Source: Ceratorhiza oryzae-sativae
Lineage: Eukaryota > Basidiomycota > Agaricomycetes > Cantharellales > Ceratobasidiaceae
Direction of reading: 5' to 3'
Assembly (NCBI GenBank): GCA_030998015.1
Contig: JARWMV010000022.1
Span: forward strand, 1 to 64,000
DNA: 64,000 nucleotides
The notes below the pieces were generated by a model. It searched no databases, was not told the DNA's origin, and was given only the letters and a program-made list of their open reading frames with translations. Below, piece by piece: positions 21,741 through 33,328 of this stretch (position 1 is its first letter; each line of letters opens with the position of its first letter). The translations under genes were made by a program, and so were the position numbers.

Positions 21741-22945
21741 ACAGTGGTGTCACGTGACAGGTTTCCCGCCCCATCCATGCGGGCCAGGCCCGCAGCTGTT
21801 GGCCCAGAGGGGCTCCACATGTACCTCCAGGACCTTTAAGCATTTGTTCTCAGTCACAAAATATAAGCCATCGTGAACAGATTTTTCAAACTCTCAATCT
21901 ATTTGAATGAATCTGTGTATCATGCCCCAGAACTGGGTGCTCACACATGATTGTCAACATTGTTTATTTAATCAACATATATCACGTGACATCACTCTCT
22001 GTCCTGTCCATGCGGGCCAGGCCCACAGATGGAGCAGAGGGTTTCCACAGCTACCTCAGGAGCTGTTATACATTTAATGTTGATGTTTATTTTCACTGAG
22101 TGATTATAAACCCTGATGAACAACATCTGTGTCAATGAATCCATGTATCAAACACAAGATCATTGACACTCACACGATTATTGGCAGTGTTTCTGTGAAT
22201 AAGCGGTAGTCACGTGACATTGTTCTCTGTGGTGTTGGTGTGGGCCAGGCCCGCAGGTGTATCAGAGGGTCTCCATAGCAGCCTCAGGAGCTGTTAAACA
22301 TTTAACAGTGATATTTATTCCCACCGAGTGATTATACATCTGGATGGGCAACATCTGTCTTAACAAATCCGTGTATCAAACACATGATTATTGACAATGT
22401 TCGCGCAAATCACTGGTAATCACGTGACTTCACTCTCCATCCTGTCCATGCGGGCCAGGCCCGCAGGTGTAGCAGAGGGTCTCCACAGCTGCCTCAGGAG
22501 GTGTAAAACATTAAATAGTGATATTAATTCTCACTGAGTGATTATATGTCTGGATGGGCAACATCTGTCTTAATTAATCTGTGTATCCAACACAAGATCA
22601 TTGACACTCAGACATAATTATCAACATTGTTTGAGCAAATCGATGATAGTCACGTGACCTCACTCTCCATCCTGTCCATGCGGGCCAGGCCCGCAGTTGC
22701 AGCAGAGGGTCTCCACAGCTGCCTCAGGAGCTGTTAAAAATTTAATAGTGATGTTTATTCTTGCTGAATGATTATCAGCCCTGATGGACAACCTGTTCAA
22801 AATGTCAATCTGTTTCAATGAGACTGTGTATCATACACCAGAACATGGGTGCTCGCACATGAATACCAAAGACATTTATGATGTAATCAGCTCAGGTCAC
22901 ATGACCTCAGTCCCCATGCTGTCCATGCGGGCCAGGCTTGCAGCT
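21741..22945 (+). repeat. Six-unit satellite (~230 bases) with E-box and GC palindrome
   Basis: Each unit has a CACGTGAC box (21751, 21983, 22211, 22421, 22651; the sixth near 22896 is CACATGAC). About 20-30 bases later comes the 15-base palindrome GCGGGCCAGGCCCGC or a near variant (first at 21779-21793, second at 22012-22026), then CAGAGGGTCTCCACAGC and CCTCAGGAGCTG. Periods are about 210-245 bases. Between these motifs the units are AT-rich and have lost CpG, but the palindrome and box mostly keep theirs. Confidence 0.85.
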
Positions 22946-23425
22946 GATTGCATGCAAGTTGAGTTCAACCTAGTATAGGATTAAGTGGTAACACAACTGT
23001 TTTTTGAATGAAATGGTGATAATAGGTTTAGATCAGACATCTGGTGTGCCTCTAGACTAACAGACCATGGGGTGATGCAAAAAGTACTTGAGTGAGAGTA
23101 GAGGTATGCTGGAGATTTCCCAACCTAGCTCCACCTAGATTTCAGTATTAACCTGACTCTATCTTTTCCATAATGTAGATCCATATGCCCAAAGTGCAAC
23201 TCTCAGGCATTCCTCCAATCCTGTACATGCCGACTCAGATGAGTGGCATGGACAGTTGACTCAACCACACCCCCTAGCCTTGTCCCAAAGTGCAAGTCAC
23301 TCTCCAGTGTGATCATTGTATGACAACTCTGAGAGTCCTCCAAGGTAAGTAATTTAATATCCTTTTCCAGTTTAAAAGTATTCTAATGACACTTGAACAA
23401 TTACAGGAAATCCAAAACTATTACC
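22946..23425. other. Spacer between satellite and next gene
   Basis: Nothing coding was recognised. CpG content rises again from about 23560. The right end is the upstream region of the 23426 gene. Confidence 0.35.
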
Positions 23426-25985
23426 ATGCCCCAGCAGGGTTACTCCTCTGCCTGTGCACTACCTCTGTCGATGCCCCCAGCAGAGCCACAGTAAGTTATG
23501 ACCACATACATTCTGCTTTCTAGTAGAAATAAGTATCTAAATTTATATTTTAACTTTGCATTGACAGGTCAGACAAAAAATCCCCTCATGCATCGGCTTC
23601 TCGCAGCCTTCATAACCTACCCCCCTCTCCTCGCCACAATCGTGCCCCACGTCGCTACATGCTAACTCATGACTCCCTTGTCTGTGTGCGCTCCTCCTCT
23701 ATGCAAGCTGCCTACCACAGATCTGACTTGGATTCTCACCAGAACCAATGCAACGCCTGCAGCTCCTCCGTTACTCCCTGTCATCCATCCCCCATGTCTT
23801 CAATATCACTCAGGCAGAGCTACCACTCGCCTGAGTGTGGACAATCCAGAATCGCCCCTCCCGCCGTCTCTCCTGCCCCTGACTTGCCTACCTCCTTTGC
23901 ACCTGGCCACGACAAATCACCCAAGGCTGCCAATCAGCCCACTCCCGCTCCCAATCCCACTCCCACCCTTGATCGACCTGCAGACCCAGACGACAACCCA
24001 GACCATGTCCGGTATGACTACGACGAGCTACCAACATTGTACGAGAGACGGCCGGGTGGCCGTGGTGGTCGTGTTGGGGTGGGCGAGGGAAAGAAGAAGC
24101 AAATCCAGTTTACCTAGATGGAGCTGCTTGAGGTACGCAAGGCGAAGTACAAGCAAGTGGAGAAATATGGTCATGCTTTTGGTCGAAAGCATGACATGTA
24201 TTTTAACCCTTACTCAAAGGATTGAAAGCCAGCCAAATACTACAAGCGGGTCAAGCAACCTCCTGGGCAAATTGGCCGGAAGGGGTTCCTTTTATACAAG
24301 GCAATCGGCCAGTGCGATGATTACAAGTCATTTAACAGTATCATGGTAAGTACTAATTCGTCATACTTGTTTCTATCTAATTTTTTAACTAGGGAACGGT
24401 TCGCAAGTCGGTGGTAAACCATGACCCGGCTCACATCATCCTTAAAGCAGGCGAGACATACAAGATGAGCCACTATGGCCATGGCGCGCGTCAAAATATT
24501 GTCGAAAGCGCAAGTCAAACTATGATATTTTTGTCCTACTAACACTTGTTCATAGGTCCTTGACGAGTGGCCCTTCTTGCAGCACTTTCGTACTGAAAAC
24601 GGCGACAATTGGGCGATCCCAATGATGATGGCAAGGGCGATTGAGAAATCGACCACTAATTCTGGTAAGTGGAACTCGTATGTATTTAACAAAGCTAATA
24701 GTAAGTAAAGAGGAGGGGAGTAAGCGGGCAATCCGCCGGCGCATCGAGAAGAAAGCGGTGAAGAAGGAAGAGGGAGAGGAAGGAGGGGGGGGAGGGATAC
24801 AAGGGCGACGATTATGCGGCGAAGAGCCTCCTGCCCCCAGACCACCTCTCGCGCCCAGCCAACATCGACCAACCATCAGAACAAGAAGGCTGACAAAGTG
24901 GTGGCCAAGGAACAGGAACGCGCAAAGGCGGCCCAGGAGCGAGTGTCGTCAGCTCCAGCTCCAAAGGCTGGGGCGTCGTCGAGCTCGGCTGCGCTCAAGG
25001 GAAAGGGTAAAGCTTGCGAGCTTACCCCGGTTGAGGGCGATGAAAATGAGGGGTCTGAGGAAGAGGTAAGTGCGCTATGGCTAATTAATAGATTTACTCA
25101 CACACGAACAGGTTATCTTCATGAGCAAAAAGGTTAAGCCGGGTGCGCGCAACCATGCGAGGGTTAAATCCCCCGAACCTGACGCGGTATGTGACCCATA
25201 CCGTATGTATGCTATACTAACCGTTATTTCTCTAGACCGCAGCTCCAGCACCTACCGCCAAATCTGCCGGGAAGAAGCGCAAAAACGCCGAGCCAGAGCC
25301 CGACTCTGAGCGCGAAGACGTAAGTCACAATATTTCGATCCCCGCCATACTAATGCCTCATCCAGTCTGCCGAGGAGACCCAACATCCCTTGCCAAAGAA
25401 GGCGAAGGCTGCATCGTACTCCAAGTCGGCAAAGCGTAAGCAGCTGGAGCCCGAGTCGGAGCTCGAAGATAATCAAGTGAGTTTAACACATTTATCATTC
25501 ATTCAGCTAAATACATGTTCGATTTAGACCTTGGAGGTCGAGGTCGAGCCCCCGAAGAAAAAGGTAGCTACTGGACCAAAACGGGCCCAGGCAAAAGGCA
25601 AGCAGGTCATGCGCGAGCCCAAGCCAACAGCCGAGGAGAGTTTGGAGCGTGAGGAGTTCGTTGAGGAGACACTAGCGAAAAAGACAAAGGCGCGACCAAA
25701 AATGGTGAGTACACAATCACTCTATAATACTCTCTACTTACCTCTTGAAGCGTCCTACTCCTCCTCCCGAGCCCTCCTCCCCCACGACTATCAACATTTC
25801 CAGCGATCCAGCGCCAGGCCAAACGCTTGCACCTATTGTGGTGTCTTCGGATGACACGCCCCAAGTTTTGGGCACAGCCCAACCGGTACCTCAATCAATT
25901 CGGGCGTTTAATATACTAACGTGGTTTATAGGGTGGCCAACGTATTGTCCGCGCCACCAACATGAAGGTGGCGGTCTCTACGTCG
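23426..25985 (+). pseudogene. Many-exon Lys/Pro-rich gene of unknown function with two in-frame stops
   Basis: A start at 23426 leads by a good GTAAGT...ACAG intron (about 23493-23568) into a Ser/Pro-rich exon. After an in-frame TAG at 24115-24117 the same frame continues with MELLEVRKAKYK and YGHAFGRKHDMYFNPYS, then a TGA at 24223-24225, then KPAKYYKRVKQPPGQIGRKG. Further short exons follow, separated by 45-65 base introns: a segment near 24396-24510, one near 24556-24664, then highly charged exons from about 24813 to 25860 rich in Lys, Glu, Ala and Pro with KKAK, KKKV and similar nuclear-signal-like runs. The middle part, with conserved aromatic residues, probably folds; the C-terminal part is disordered. 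I recognise no family. The two stops suggest a pseudogene, unless those segments are spliced out. Confidence 0.5.
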
Positions 25986-26230
25986 CGGAAGTTGCGCGAT
26001 CGCAAATAAATATGCCGATAATTACCGAAACACTCCAACTTTTTATTTTCTTACTCTCTTTTTCTCTCGTCTCTATCGTTTTCGGCGCACATGCGCATGT
26101 TTCCATCTGCTGCATTAGTCTGTATTTGTCCCCCCCTGTGTTTGTACGAAGCCTCCTGGCGTGAGGCAGACTCGTGTCTGCGATTCGGGCCAATAATGGA
26201 CTATTACATGTACTATATACCTAAAACCAC
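25986..26230. other. 3' flank of the Lys-rich gene
   Basis: Pyrimidine-rich AT-biased sequence, probably 3' UTR. Nothing else was seen. Confidence 0.3.
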
Positions 26231-26513
26231 TAGGTGCTTCTACACCTAAATGTAGATGTCATGAACCCCTAAAGCCGTAGCTAGAAAAAGATGCGAAGTA
26301 CACCTAAAAAGAAAAAAAGGGGTAAACAGTACCTTAAAACATATATGCGCTCACAAAGCATCAGGTGTACGAACCGCCTAAGATTAGGTGCTGATACCCC
26401 ACTTTTTTGTGACATTTTGATTAGGCGATTCGACCCCCTAGATTTAGGGGGCTCAACCCCCCTAACTTTAGGGGGGTTAACCCACCTAGGATTTAGGTGG
26501 GATCCTTTTCATA
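26231..26513. repeat. Array of short hairpins (CCCCCTA/TAGGGGG type)
   Basis: Several adjacent inverted repeats share a CTA...TAG core. CCGCCTAAGATTAGGTG lies near 26374. ACCCCCTA pairs with TAGGGGG at 26432-26451. ACCCCCCTA pairs with TAGGGGGG at 26456-26476. ACCCACCTA pairs with TAGGTGGG at 26480-26501. Looser copies of CACCTAAA occur from 26240. The array abuts a helicase reading frame exactly at its DEAH motif, so it looks like the edge of an inserted element. The type of element is unknown. Confidence 0.6.
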
Positions 26514-28075
26514 GTGGAGGCGCACGTAATCGCCTACTGGGGCCACGAATTTCGCAAGAAGTATAGCATGCTCCATATCGTGCGTGACTATCTTCCTGGC
26601 GTTCCCGTTGTATGCTTATCGGCTACGCTAACCCCTCGAGTTATTCATCACATCACCTCGAGCCTCCATATGCACAAATCAAATTTCGCACTTGTTAATG
26701 AGGGGAACGAGCCGCCTGAACTATCACTCGTGGTCTGCAAATGCGAATTCCCTATGAACACATTCCTAGATCTGTTATTCCTCTTCATAAATCGTCTATC
26801 CCCACGACATCCCCAAAACATTCATATTTATTGACAACAAAAAGGAGGAACACCGGGCTATTCAGACTCTGGAGGGATTTCTCCCTGTACACTTGAGGCG
26901 CCGTGGCCTTATTCGCCCATTCAATGCGCTTCATTCGGCACAGTATCAAGCCGAAACAATGAGGCTATTCCAGCTGGGCGTCATACGGATACTCGTATGC
27001 ACTGACGCCGCTGGTATGGTGCGCTAACCACTTCCTTATTTTCTTCCATAAAGATCTCACTGTGAATAAAGGATGCGATATTTCAAGTGTTGAGGTGGTG
27101 ATTCAGTGGCGCATTGTTGCTCTTTCGCTTTTGATACAGCGCTGGGGAAGAATCCGAGGGCAACGCGGCCTTGCTATTCTATTTGTTGAGCCCATAGCAT
27201 ACACTTATAACCCCACTGAACCCGGAGTCAAACCAGTCGCTAAATCGCCCAAGAAGCCTGGTTTGAAAACTAAACGGGTGACCAAGGAGCCCTTGAAAAA
27301 GGGCAGATGGAAATCGCCAGTGTGCGGCGCTCATCCCGAGCTTCGTGAAGACTCACCATATGAAGGTACACTTGTATTGGTACAAACCAATGGCTGTCTG
27401 CGGGAAATTTGGACTCGGGTGTTCCAGAACCAACCAATCGGTGAGTAGTTTGCATTGACTGACTATTATTTGATTGACTGAGTATTTTACCCGTTTATAA
27501 GCGCCCTCATTTGAGCGTTGTAGTTCGCAGGTCTGCAGCCCGTCGCTTTTGGATCGCATAAAACCGCCCAGAATGCTACGCATCAAAAACAAAGCCAATA
27601 AATCGCCAAAGAAGGGGCTGCTTCATCCTCCAACCCAAGAACATCTGGTTAGGTGGCGTATGCAGGTCTGGCGTCGAGATCGATCCAGGGCGACATACGG
27701 ACCATCAGGAATCTTAAGTGATACCTGGGTGGACTATCTTTCGTCTATAGGGCCGATCCGAGATCCTGAATTGTTGCAGGATATATTCGGACGATACTGG
27801 GATATTTATGGCCAAGAACTCGGCGATATCATCACCCAGCTCGATATCCCATTCACGCCAGCGCCCCCAAAGTCTCGAGGTACAAAGCGAAAGGCTGAAG
27901 CTCTCGCTGCCAACATTGTGGCGCCACAAGCAACTTCAAGTCGATCGCATTACTCCTCCCATCAAAACCCTACTCCCGCTCCGCCTTTCCCGATTGCCAA
28001 CCACGAAGCTAACGCTTCACAGCGCTCTGTCCGCCCTCGCATACTCCCATACCCATCAGGTACAGTAACTCCCAC
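26514..28075 (+). pseudogene. 5'-truncated RecQ-like DNA helicase
   Basis: The frame starts in VEAHVIAYWG, the remnant of the helicase DEAH box, followed by VVCLSATLTPRV (motif III) in 26514-26834. A shifted frame continues with IPKTFIFIDNKKE and ILVCTDAAG (motif V region, to about 27012). After a likely intron come CDISSVEVVIQW and a degenerate QRWGRIRG (motif VI) at 27071-27440. The C-terminal part (about 27502-28075) has ERCSSQVCSPSLLDRI and Lys-rich and Pro-rich tails. Such RecQ-type helicases are often multicopy in agaricomycetes. The N-terminal ATPase half (Walker A) is missing, a frame change lies near 26800, and motif VI has lost the usual Arg pattern, so it is a dead fragment. CpG content is normal, so the truncation is not old. 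Confidence 0.7.
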
Positions 28076-28432
28076 TTTTGCCTTTTTAATCTTATGGTTT
28101 GCTCATATGATTGGCTGCGACGTGTAAACTGCATGCTCAATTAGATGTCAATCCTTGTCCTCCTCAAACCAACCAACATCCATGCCCACCAGTGCCTTCA
28201 CAGCCCTCCTTTTGGCGCCCGATTGATTACCCCAGGCCCAATTTGCCTCGTAGTCGACCCCAGTAGTATCAAAGCGTCGGACCTCGCTATAGGCTTTACT
28301 CATACTTGTTGTTTTCAATATTTTTTCAATATGCGTGAATATTGCTGTTCTGAGTTGATAGATGTACCCATACTTTGGAATACTCAAATATTTTTATATG
28401 CTATTATATTGTCCGCCTCACCTCAACCATCT
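28076..28432. other. Spacer, no gene seen
   Basis: Short frames only. It may include the last exon of the helicase-like gene. Confidence 0.3.
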
Positions 28433-28617
28433 CAGGCAAAAGCCCAAAATCTAGCTAGCAAAAAGTAGCGTCACACGTCTAAGTACGCTTTTTAGCACTC
28501 ACTAGGTCCCGAGTAGCGCGGCCACCAGAGCTACTAGGATCTAATGAGAACTAAAAAGCATACTTAGACGCTGGGCCTCTAGTTCATGCTAGCCAGATTC
28601 TCGGCTTTTGGCTGAGC
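28433..28617. mobile_element. Fold-back (MITE-like) element, ~185 bases
   Basis: The left part is an imperfect inverted copy of the right part. CAAAAGCCCAAAATCTAGCT near 28438 pairs with the complement of AGCCAGATTCTCGGCTTTTG ending near 28612. CGTCTAAGTACGCTTTTTAG at about 28478-28497 pairs with CTAAAAAGCATACTTAGACG at about 28552-28571. The centre has a smaller inverted repeat (GTAGCGCGG/AGAGCTAC). A non-autonomous fold-back transposon is likely. No clear target duplication was identified. Confidence 0.65.
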
Positions 28618-29534
28618 AGTCTACCAAAGTGACCATCCATATACTGAAATGCGTCGTCACACTTCCCACTTGGGCTATATTAGCTCATCAGTGTAATCAC
28701 CCGAGTGACTCGAACTCGTCACTTGGTCATTGCAGTTATCTGGGATACAATAGTTTGTCCCGCCACTGCCGACGTTTTGCTTACGGAGCTCTGATATTTA
28801 GCGCAGAAGTACATACACACCTGCACCATATTATGTCACCAGAAAAAGATTGTTTCTTTTGTAGGTGATGGCAAAGTGTTGATTTTACTTGTATTTAAGA
28901 CCGACACCAAAAGATTCAGCGGCGTTGGTTTGTTAAGATAGCATCAACAGCAGGAAACAAGTTTTTGACTCCAAGTGTACAAATTCATTACAACCGGGGA
29001 GTAATTCACAGTAATCGAAAAGGCGATCCGGGACGATTACCCCGATTGTACCAGCCGTCTCGCAAGCTCGACCTCGCTCCACTATCATGCACAAACACTG
29101 GACATACACAGATAAGCACACATCACATGACCTCGATGAAAGCGCCGGCCCTCGTACATCGATAAAACCCCGTCAAGGCGAGGATCGAGCGATGAGAGAC
29201 GGCTTGGTTACGAGCCTAAATAAAGCATGCGGGACTTTTAACACACATGTACAAGCAGAAGCGATGAGTAAGCCCAAGCGCTTAGTCCGGCCATCCTCGT
29301 GCCAAAATCCCGATTCCCCTGAAGTGTCAGCGTCGAAAAGCAAACGATCCACTCACGTGACCGACTGTTTTTTCGGTTACATTCGTTCTATTGTATGCAA
29401 AATAGAAACACGTTACATGAGCAGTCAATGCACGTCAAGAAAGGCAGCGCCTGGAACGAACGGAGAGGCACAGGTGGGAACAAGCGGGACGTGAGTACGG
29501 ACAGCGCGTGAGGCGCGTATAGACAGTAGATTAA
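28618..29534. other. Upstream region of the nuclease-kinase gene
   Basis: Only short frames are present, and no domain was recognised. It probably includes promoter and 5' UTR, and possibly a first exon I could not define. Confidence 0.35.
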
Positions 29535-31829
29535 ATGGAGAAGGCGGACGAGGCGGAGAGGAAATCGGCTATGGCTGTAAGGCCCGAATCCGTGTTAAAA
29601 AGCTCATGGAGCCGGAGGTCTTTCGAGGCCCTTCTCACCTTCATGCGAGCCAAATTGTACATGGGGCGTTCCAGAAGGACGTGCCGTCACGTGACCGACC
29701 AGATTCTCTTTGTGCCCACCATCGCTCGAATGATCCGACTCAACTTTCATCGTCTCTGCGACACAGTCGACACCGGAAGGTGTATAACCGTGTCAAAAGA
29801 TGACATGATTCAGAACGTTATTGAAGCAATCAACGAGCAGCATCGGAGTCTTAGGTTGGAACTGGATTGGCAACTTCCATACTTGTACAAGACCGACCGC
29901 TCGGACGAAGATTTGCCTGGGTCTGTGGACCAGCTAGACAAGTGCGATATTCCCTTGAAGGACCGTCACCGGGTAGGCAGGTACTGGCCCGACGCAAGCA
30001 AGATCGACGAGGAGCGTGTTCATCTGCTACTTAACGTCACAGGTTTGTGTTGCTCTGTCGGTTTTCTATAACCATTGAGGCTTTTCACGAGAGTCGTTGA
30101 ACGGAGTGCTGAACGCTATTTTGATGACAAGTTAAATTAGTGAACCCCACCATCAGTGCTCCGCGATCCATTTAAAGCCCGTCCAACGCTCCCCGCAAAA
30201 AGCCCTTACTAGCTTTGATTGCTCGTGGTTGGCTTTTCTTCGTTTGAACTGACACCATATTCCGACTCAGCCGTTCGGCCAATTGGCCCGAAGCGCCCGC
30301 AAGACGACCTAGGCGACTTACCCAGCACTTTTCGGAACATGCAACTTCGTGCGTCTGCTTGTGGCTGCCGGTTCGACACGTTCACTGATTCCTCAAATTA
30401 CAGAGCATAATGAAACCGCCAAGTGGTTCCGAAACTGTAAACTGCCTTCAGAGACTGCCCGTCCATCCACCTATATGGAGCAACAGAAAGAGAAAGTTGC
30501 CCCTATTCTCAACGGACGTCCTTACGCGTGTACAGGACTTCCAGTTCAATTATTTCACCCTATCTTTGATCATTTCCTGCGAGCCCTTGAAGCTACCGAC
30601 GAACCCACCGCGTCCGATTACAAAAATGTTCAAATGCTTGCATTCACCGGCCAGGACGTATACCGTAACGAAGGCGATCGTTGGAATCAACTCCTTTCGC
30701 GTTTCCTTGTTTCCTTGAACTCTACGATTGTTAGGGATCATCCAGTACAGAATTGCAAACCCGATGGACTGATCCAAGTTTTCAGTACGGACCTAGCAAC
30801 AAGCCTCTACTGTTCCATCATCGAGATTAAAAACGAGGTTGGAACAGGCACTTGCGACCCAGCGATTCAGGCAGCGGAAGATTACGGAATCTGCTGGAGC
30901 CAGGGAGACGTAAGTTTGGAGAATAGTACAGTAGTTTCCTACATTGAACTAACGTTTCGGGTTAGGTCTCATCTATTCGAGAGAGTTGCTGTTGTCCGTC
31001 TCTCCTCATTGCCATAGCTGGCCCTTGGATGTGTGTACTTGGAGCCGTCTACTTGGATCACGTTGTTGTACAGCAGCTGACAGACTATGTCTGGCTCGGG
31101 TATCACCCTCAGCAAGAGATCCATTTGAGGCGACTAACTCGGCTGTTCTGTGCCGCAAGGGACTCCATTGTTCAACTATCGAGCTATTATGTGGCTATTG
31201 CTAGCGCTCCACCTAGACCCCTGGACAGGACGCGATTTTTTCCCCACGTGCAGCAATACAACGACCCCGAGGGCAACGCCGTTGCGTTTTCATATACGGG
31301 GTTTATTGATACACCCACGAAACCGGTGTTTACGGCAGTAACTGAGTCAGGGAAAGACATCGTGGTCAAGTTTGCAGAACGCTATAATATTGAGGCGCAT
31401 CGAGTCCTCGCAGAAAAAGCTCTTGCTCCCCCCCTACTCTCCTACGAGCGTCCAACACATTCTAGAGGATTCCACTGCATCGTAATGGAGCGCATCCAAT
31501 CCGTGTCTCTTCATGGGTGGTACGCGGTCCATACAACTAAGGCAGGGCTGCAGGGGGCACGAAAGGACGTTCAAACTGCACTCGAGACTTTGCACAGCAA
31601 GGATTGGGTCTTCGGAGACTTGCGAACACCCAACGTTCTCATCATAGGAGAGGAAAACTCGACCCATGGAATGCTGGTTGACTTCGATTGGTGCGGTCAA
31701 GATAGGGTTGCTCGTTACCCCGCTTCAATGAACGATGATTCGACAATCGGTTGGCCCGATGGAGCTGAAAGGCGTGGCATAATGATGAAAGAACATGACT
31801 TGTACATGTTCGAGAAACTGTTCAAGTAG
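29535..31829 (+). CDS. PD-(D/E)XK-like nuclease + protein kinase-like protein (Crinkler-type architecture)
   Basis: The model is exon 1 from 29535 to about 30044, a short exon ending near 30348, an exon from about 30403 to 30909, an intron at 30910-30965 and an exon at 30966-31829. Exon 1 is charged and unrecognised. The third exon has KPDGLIQ and, about 20 residues later, SIIEIKNEVGTG followed by a QAAEDY helix, the D...ExK pattern of restriction-endonuclease-fold nucleases. The last exon starts with a hydrophobic IAIAGPWMCVLGAVYL stretch and continues into a kinase-like lobe with IVVKFAERY (Lys), VFGDLRTPNVLI (catalytic loop) and VDFDWCG in place of DFG. A nuclease-like segment before a kinase of this type is known from Crinkler (CRN/CR) effector proteins of fungi and oomycetes. 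FunK1-like kinases are an alternative. No signal peptide was seen. Exons 1 and 2 are the uncertain parts. Confidence 0.6.
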
Positions 31830-32235
31830 TTGATTGGACTAGGTATCAAGCCGATTTGGCTGTGAAATCATAACCATATGACCTACAATACATCACAGCA
31901 CTTCACCCTGGATCTGACTGAGGCTTGACGCGAGGGAAAGGGTGGGATAAGTGAGATAATGGCGTCATCAGGCTGTGCCGGCCGTCACGCGCTCGTCTGG
32001 CCAGGCAAGATTTGATAAGGCATAGATAAGATGACAATAATGCTTGAACTAGTAACGTGGTCGTCAGAGCTTTTTTGTAAATATTGTAGATCAGGGTTGT
32101 GGGCGAGTGACAGGTCTAAGTTGCAACTTGACCACAACCATGCTTGCCCTCGGTTTCACCTCAACACCTGCCTTGACTTTACAATGTCTCAGCAATTGAA
32201 CTCTAAAGAATCCTGTGAGAAGGTGCAGAAAGTGA
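31830..32235. other. Boundary between gene region and transposon graveyard
   Basis: CpG is still present up to about 32070 and nearly disappears afterwards. The right part is probably the 5' end of the Tnp2-type relic. No gene of its own was seen. Confidence 0.4.
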
Positions 32236-33328
32236 GTGCAAAAATTAATTAATTCATTGAGAACATGTTCTCACCAGTGTTTGCATTCCCAGTCCAAGAA
32301 AAGTACAACTTGGTACTCAGATAACAAAGTTTGTGATTGTAGTCAATGCTTTGGGACTAACAATAAAATTCAGCCATCAATGGTTCAAACTCACCACCAA
32401 CAATATGGCCACCACATTGACAATCTGCTGAACAAACCCCCTTCTCCTTCCCCTCCTCAAAATAGACAACAGCTCAATTTGCCATCTCCACCACCTGCTC
32501 ATATTGAAAGTGATCTTGAAGCTCCTGAATCTGGTCCTGATCTCAAGTCTCAATCTTGTTCTTGTTCTCAATCTCAATCTTGGTCTTGGTCTCAGTCATG
32601 CTCTTGTTCTCACTCACACTCTCAGTCTGGTTCTAACCACATGGGTTCAGTTTGTGTGCTGTTTTTAGGACCCCTAGATCACACTTGCTCACTGGCTGGC
32701 TTGGAGGGGGACCCTGCTGAACCACCACCCATTGCTCCAGCCAACACCAATGCAGATGCTGATCATTTCAGCAACCTACTGGGCAAAGAGCATATTGCAC
32801 ATCCTCCCCCACTTTGTGCTGGTAATGTCCCTCAGCAGGATGAGCAGCTGGAGATGGATGGGGGTGAAGAATGGGCCAACAGCAGTGACAATGCTAATGA
32901 ACACAGCCCAGGTGGCAAGGACAAGGGAGTGGAGGGTGAGCCCAACCCCAAAATCCACATTCCACTCCCTGAAGCAGAGGACAAGCCTGGAGAACTTGAT
33001 ATAGATCCATGGGCAGACATTCTTGACAAGCACCTCATGCTTTGTAATATTTACTTGCAAACATGGGCCCAGGCCACTTTCTTTGGTGCAACACATCAAG
33101 GTATCTCTGGGATGCTTCAATCACATCAACTTGCCCTTCAAGCAACTGCCACCCACACCAACCTCCCTGAACAACTTGTTCACAAGCTCCCAAAAATGGC
33201 ACAAATGTTTAGGTCTCTTGAATGGCAAATTAGGATGGACTTTTCTGATCTAATTACCATCTTCCCACTCTGTCCAACTTGTGGAAAGCATTATACCATG
33301 CGTTGGCTCAGTCAGCTCCCTGGCCCTC
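32236..33328 (+). pseudogene. Tnp2/CACTA-type transposon protein, N-terminal part
   Basis: One long frame with an N-terminal Cys/His pattern, a Ser/Cys-rich low-complexity run near residues 100-130, an acidic linker, and a C-terminal FSDLITIFPLCPTCGKHYT segment. That last motif with its C-x2-C pair is found in the N-terminal half of Tnp2-family (CACTA) transposase proteins of basidiomycetes. The frame is cut at 33328 by a 1.3-kb LTR; its continuation is at 34638. The sequence has almost no CpG. It is a relic of a larger element whose catalytic part is not adjacent. Confidence 0.6.

Noticed and set aside
21741..22945. CRISPR array
   Set aside because: The repeats are about 230 bases with no short spacer structure, and the DNA is fungal.
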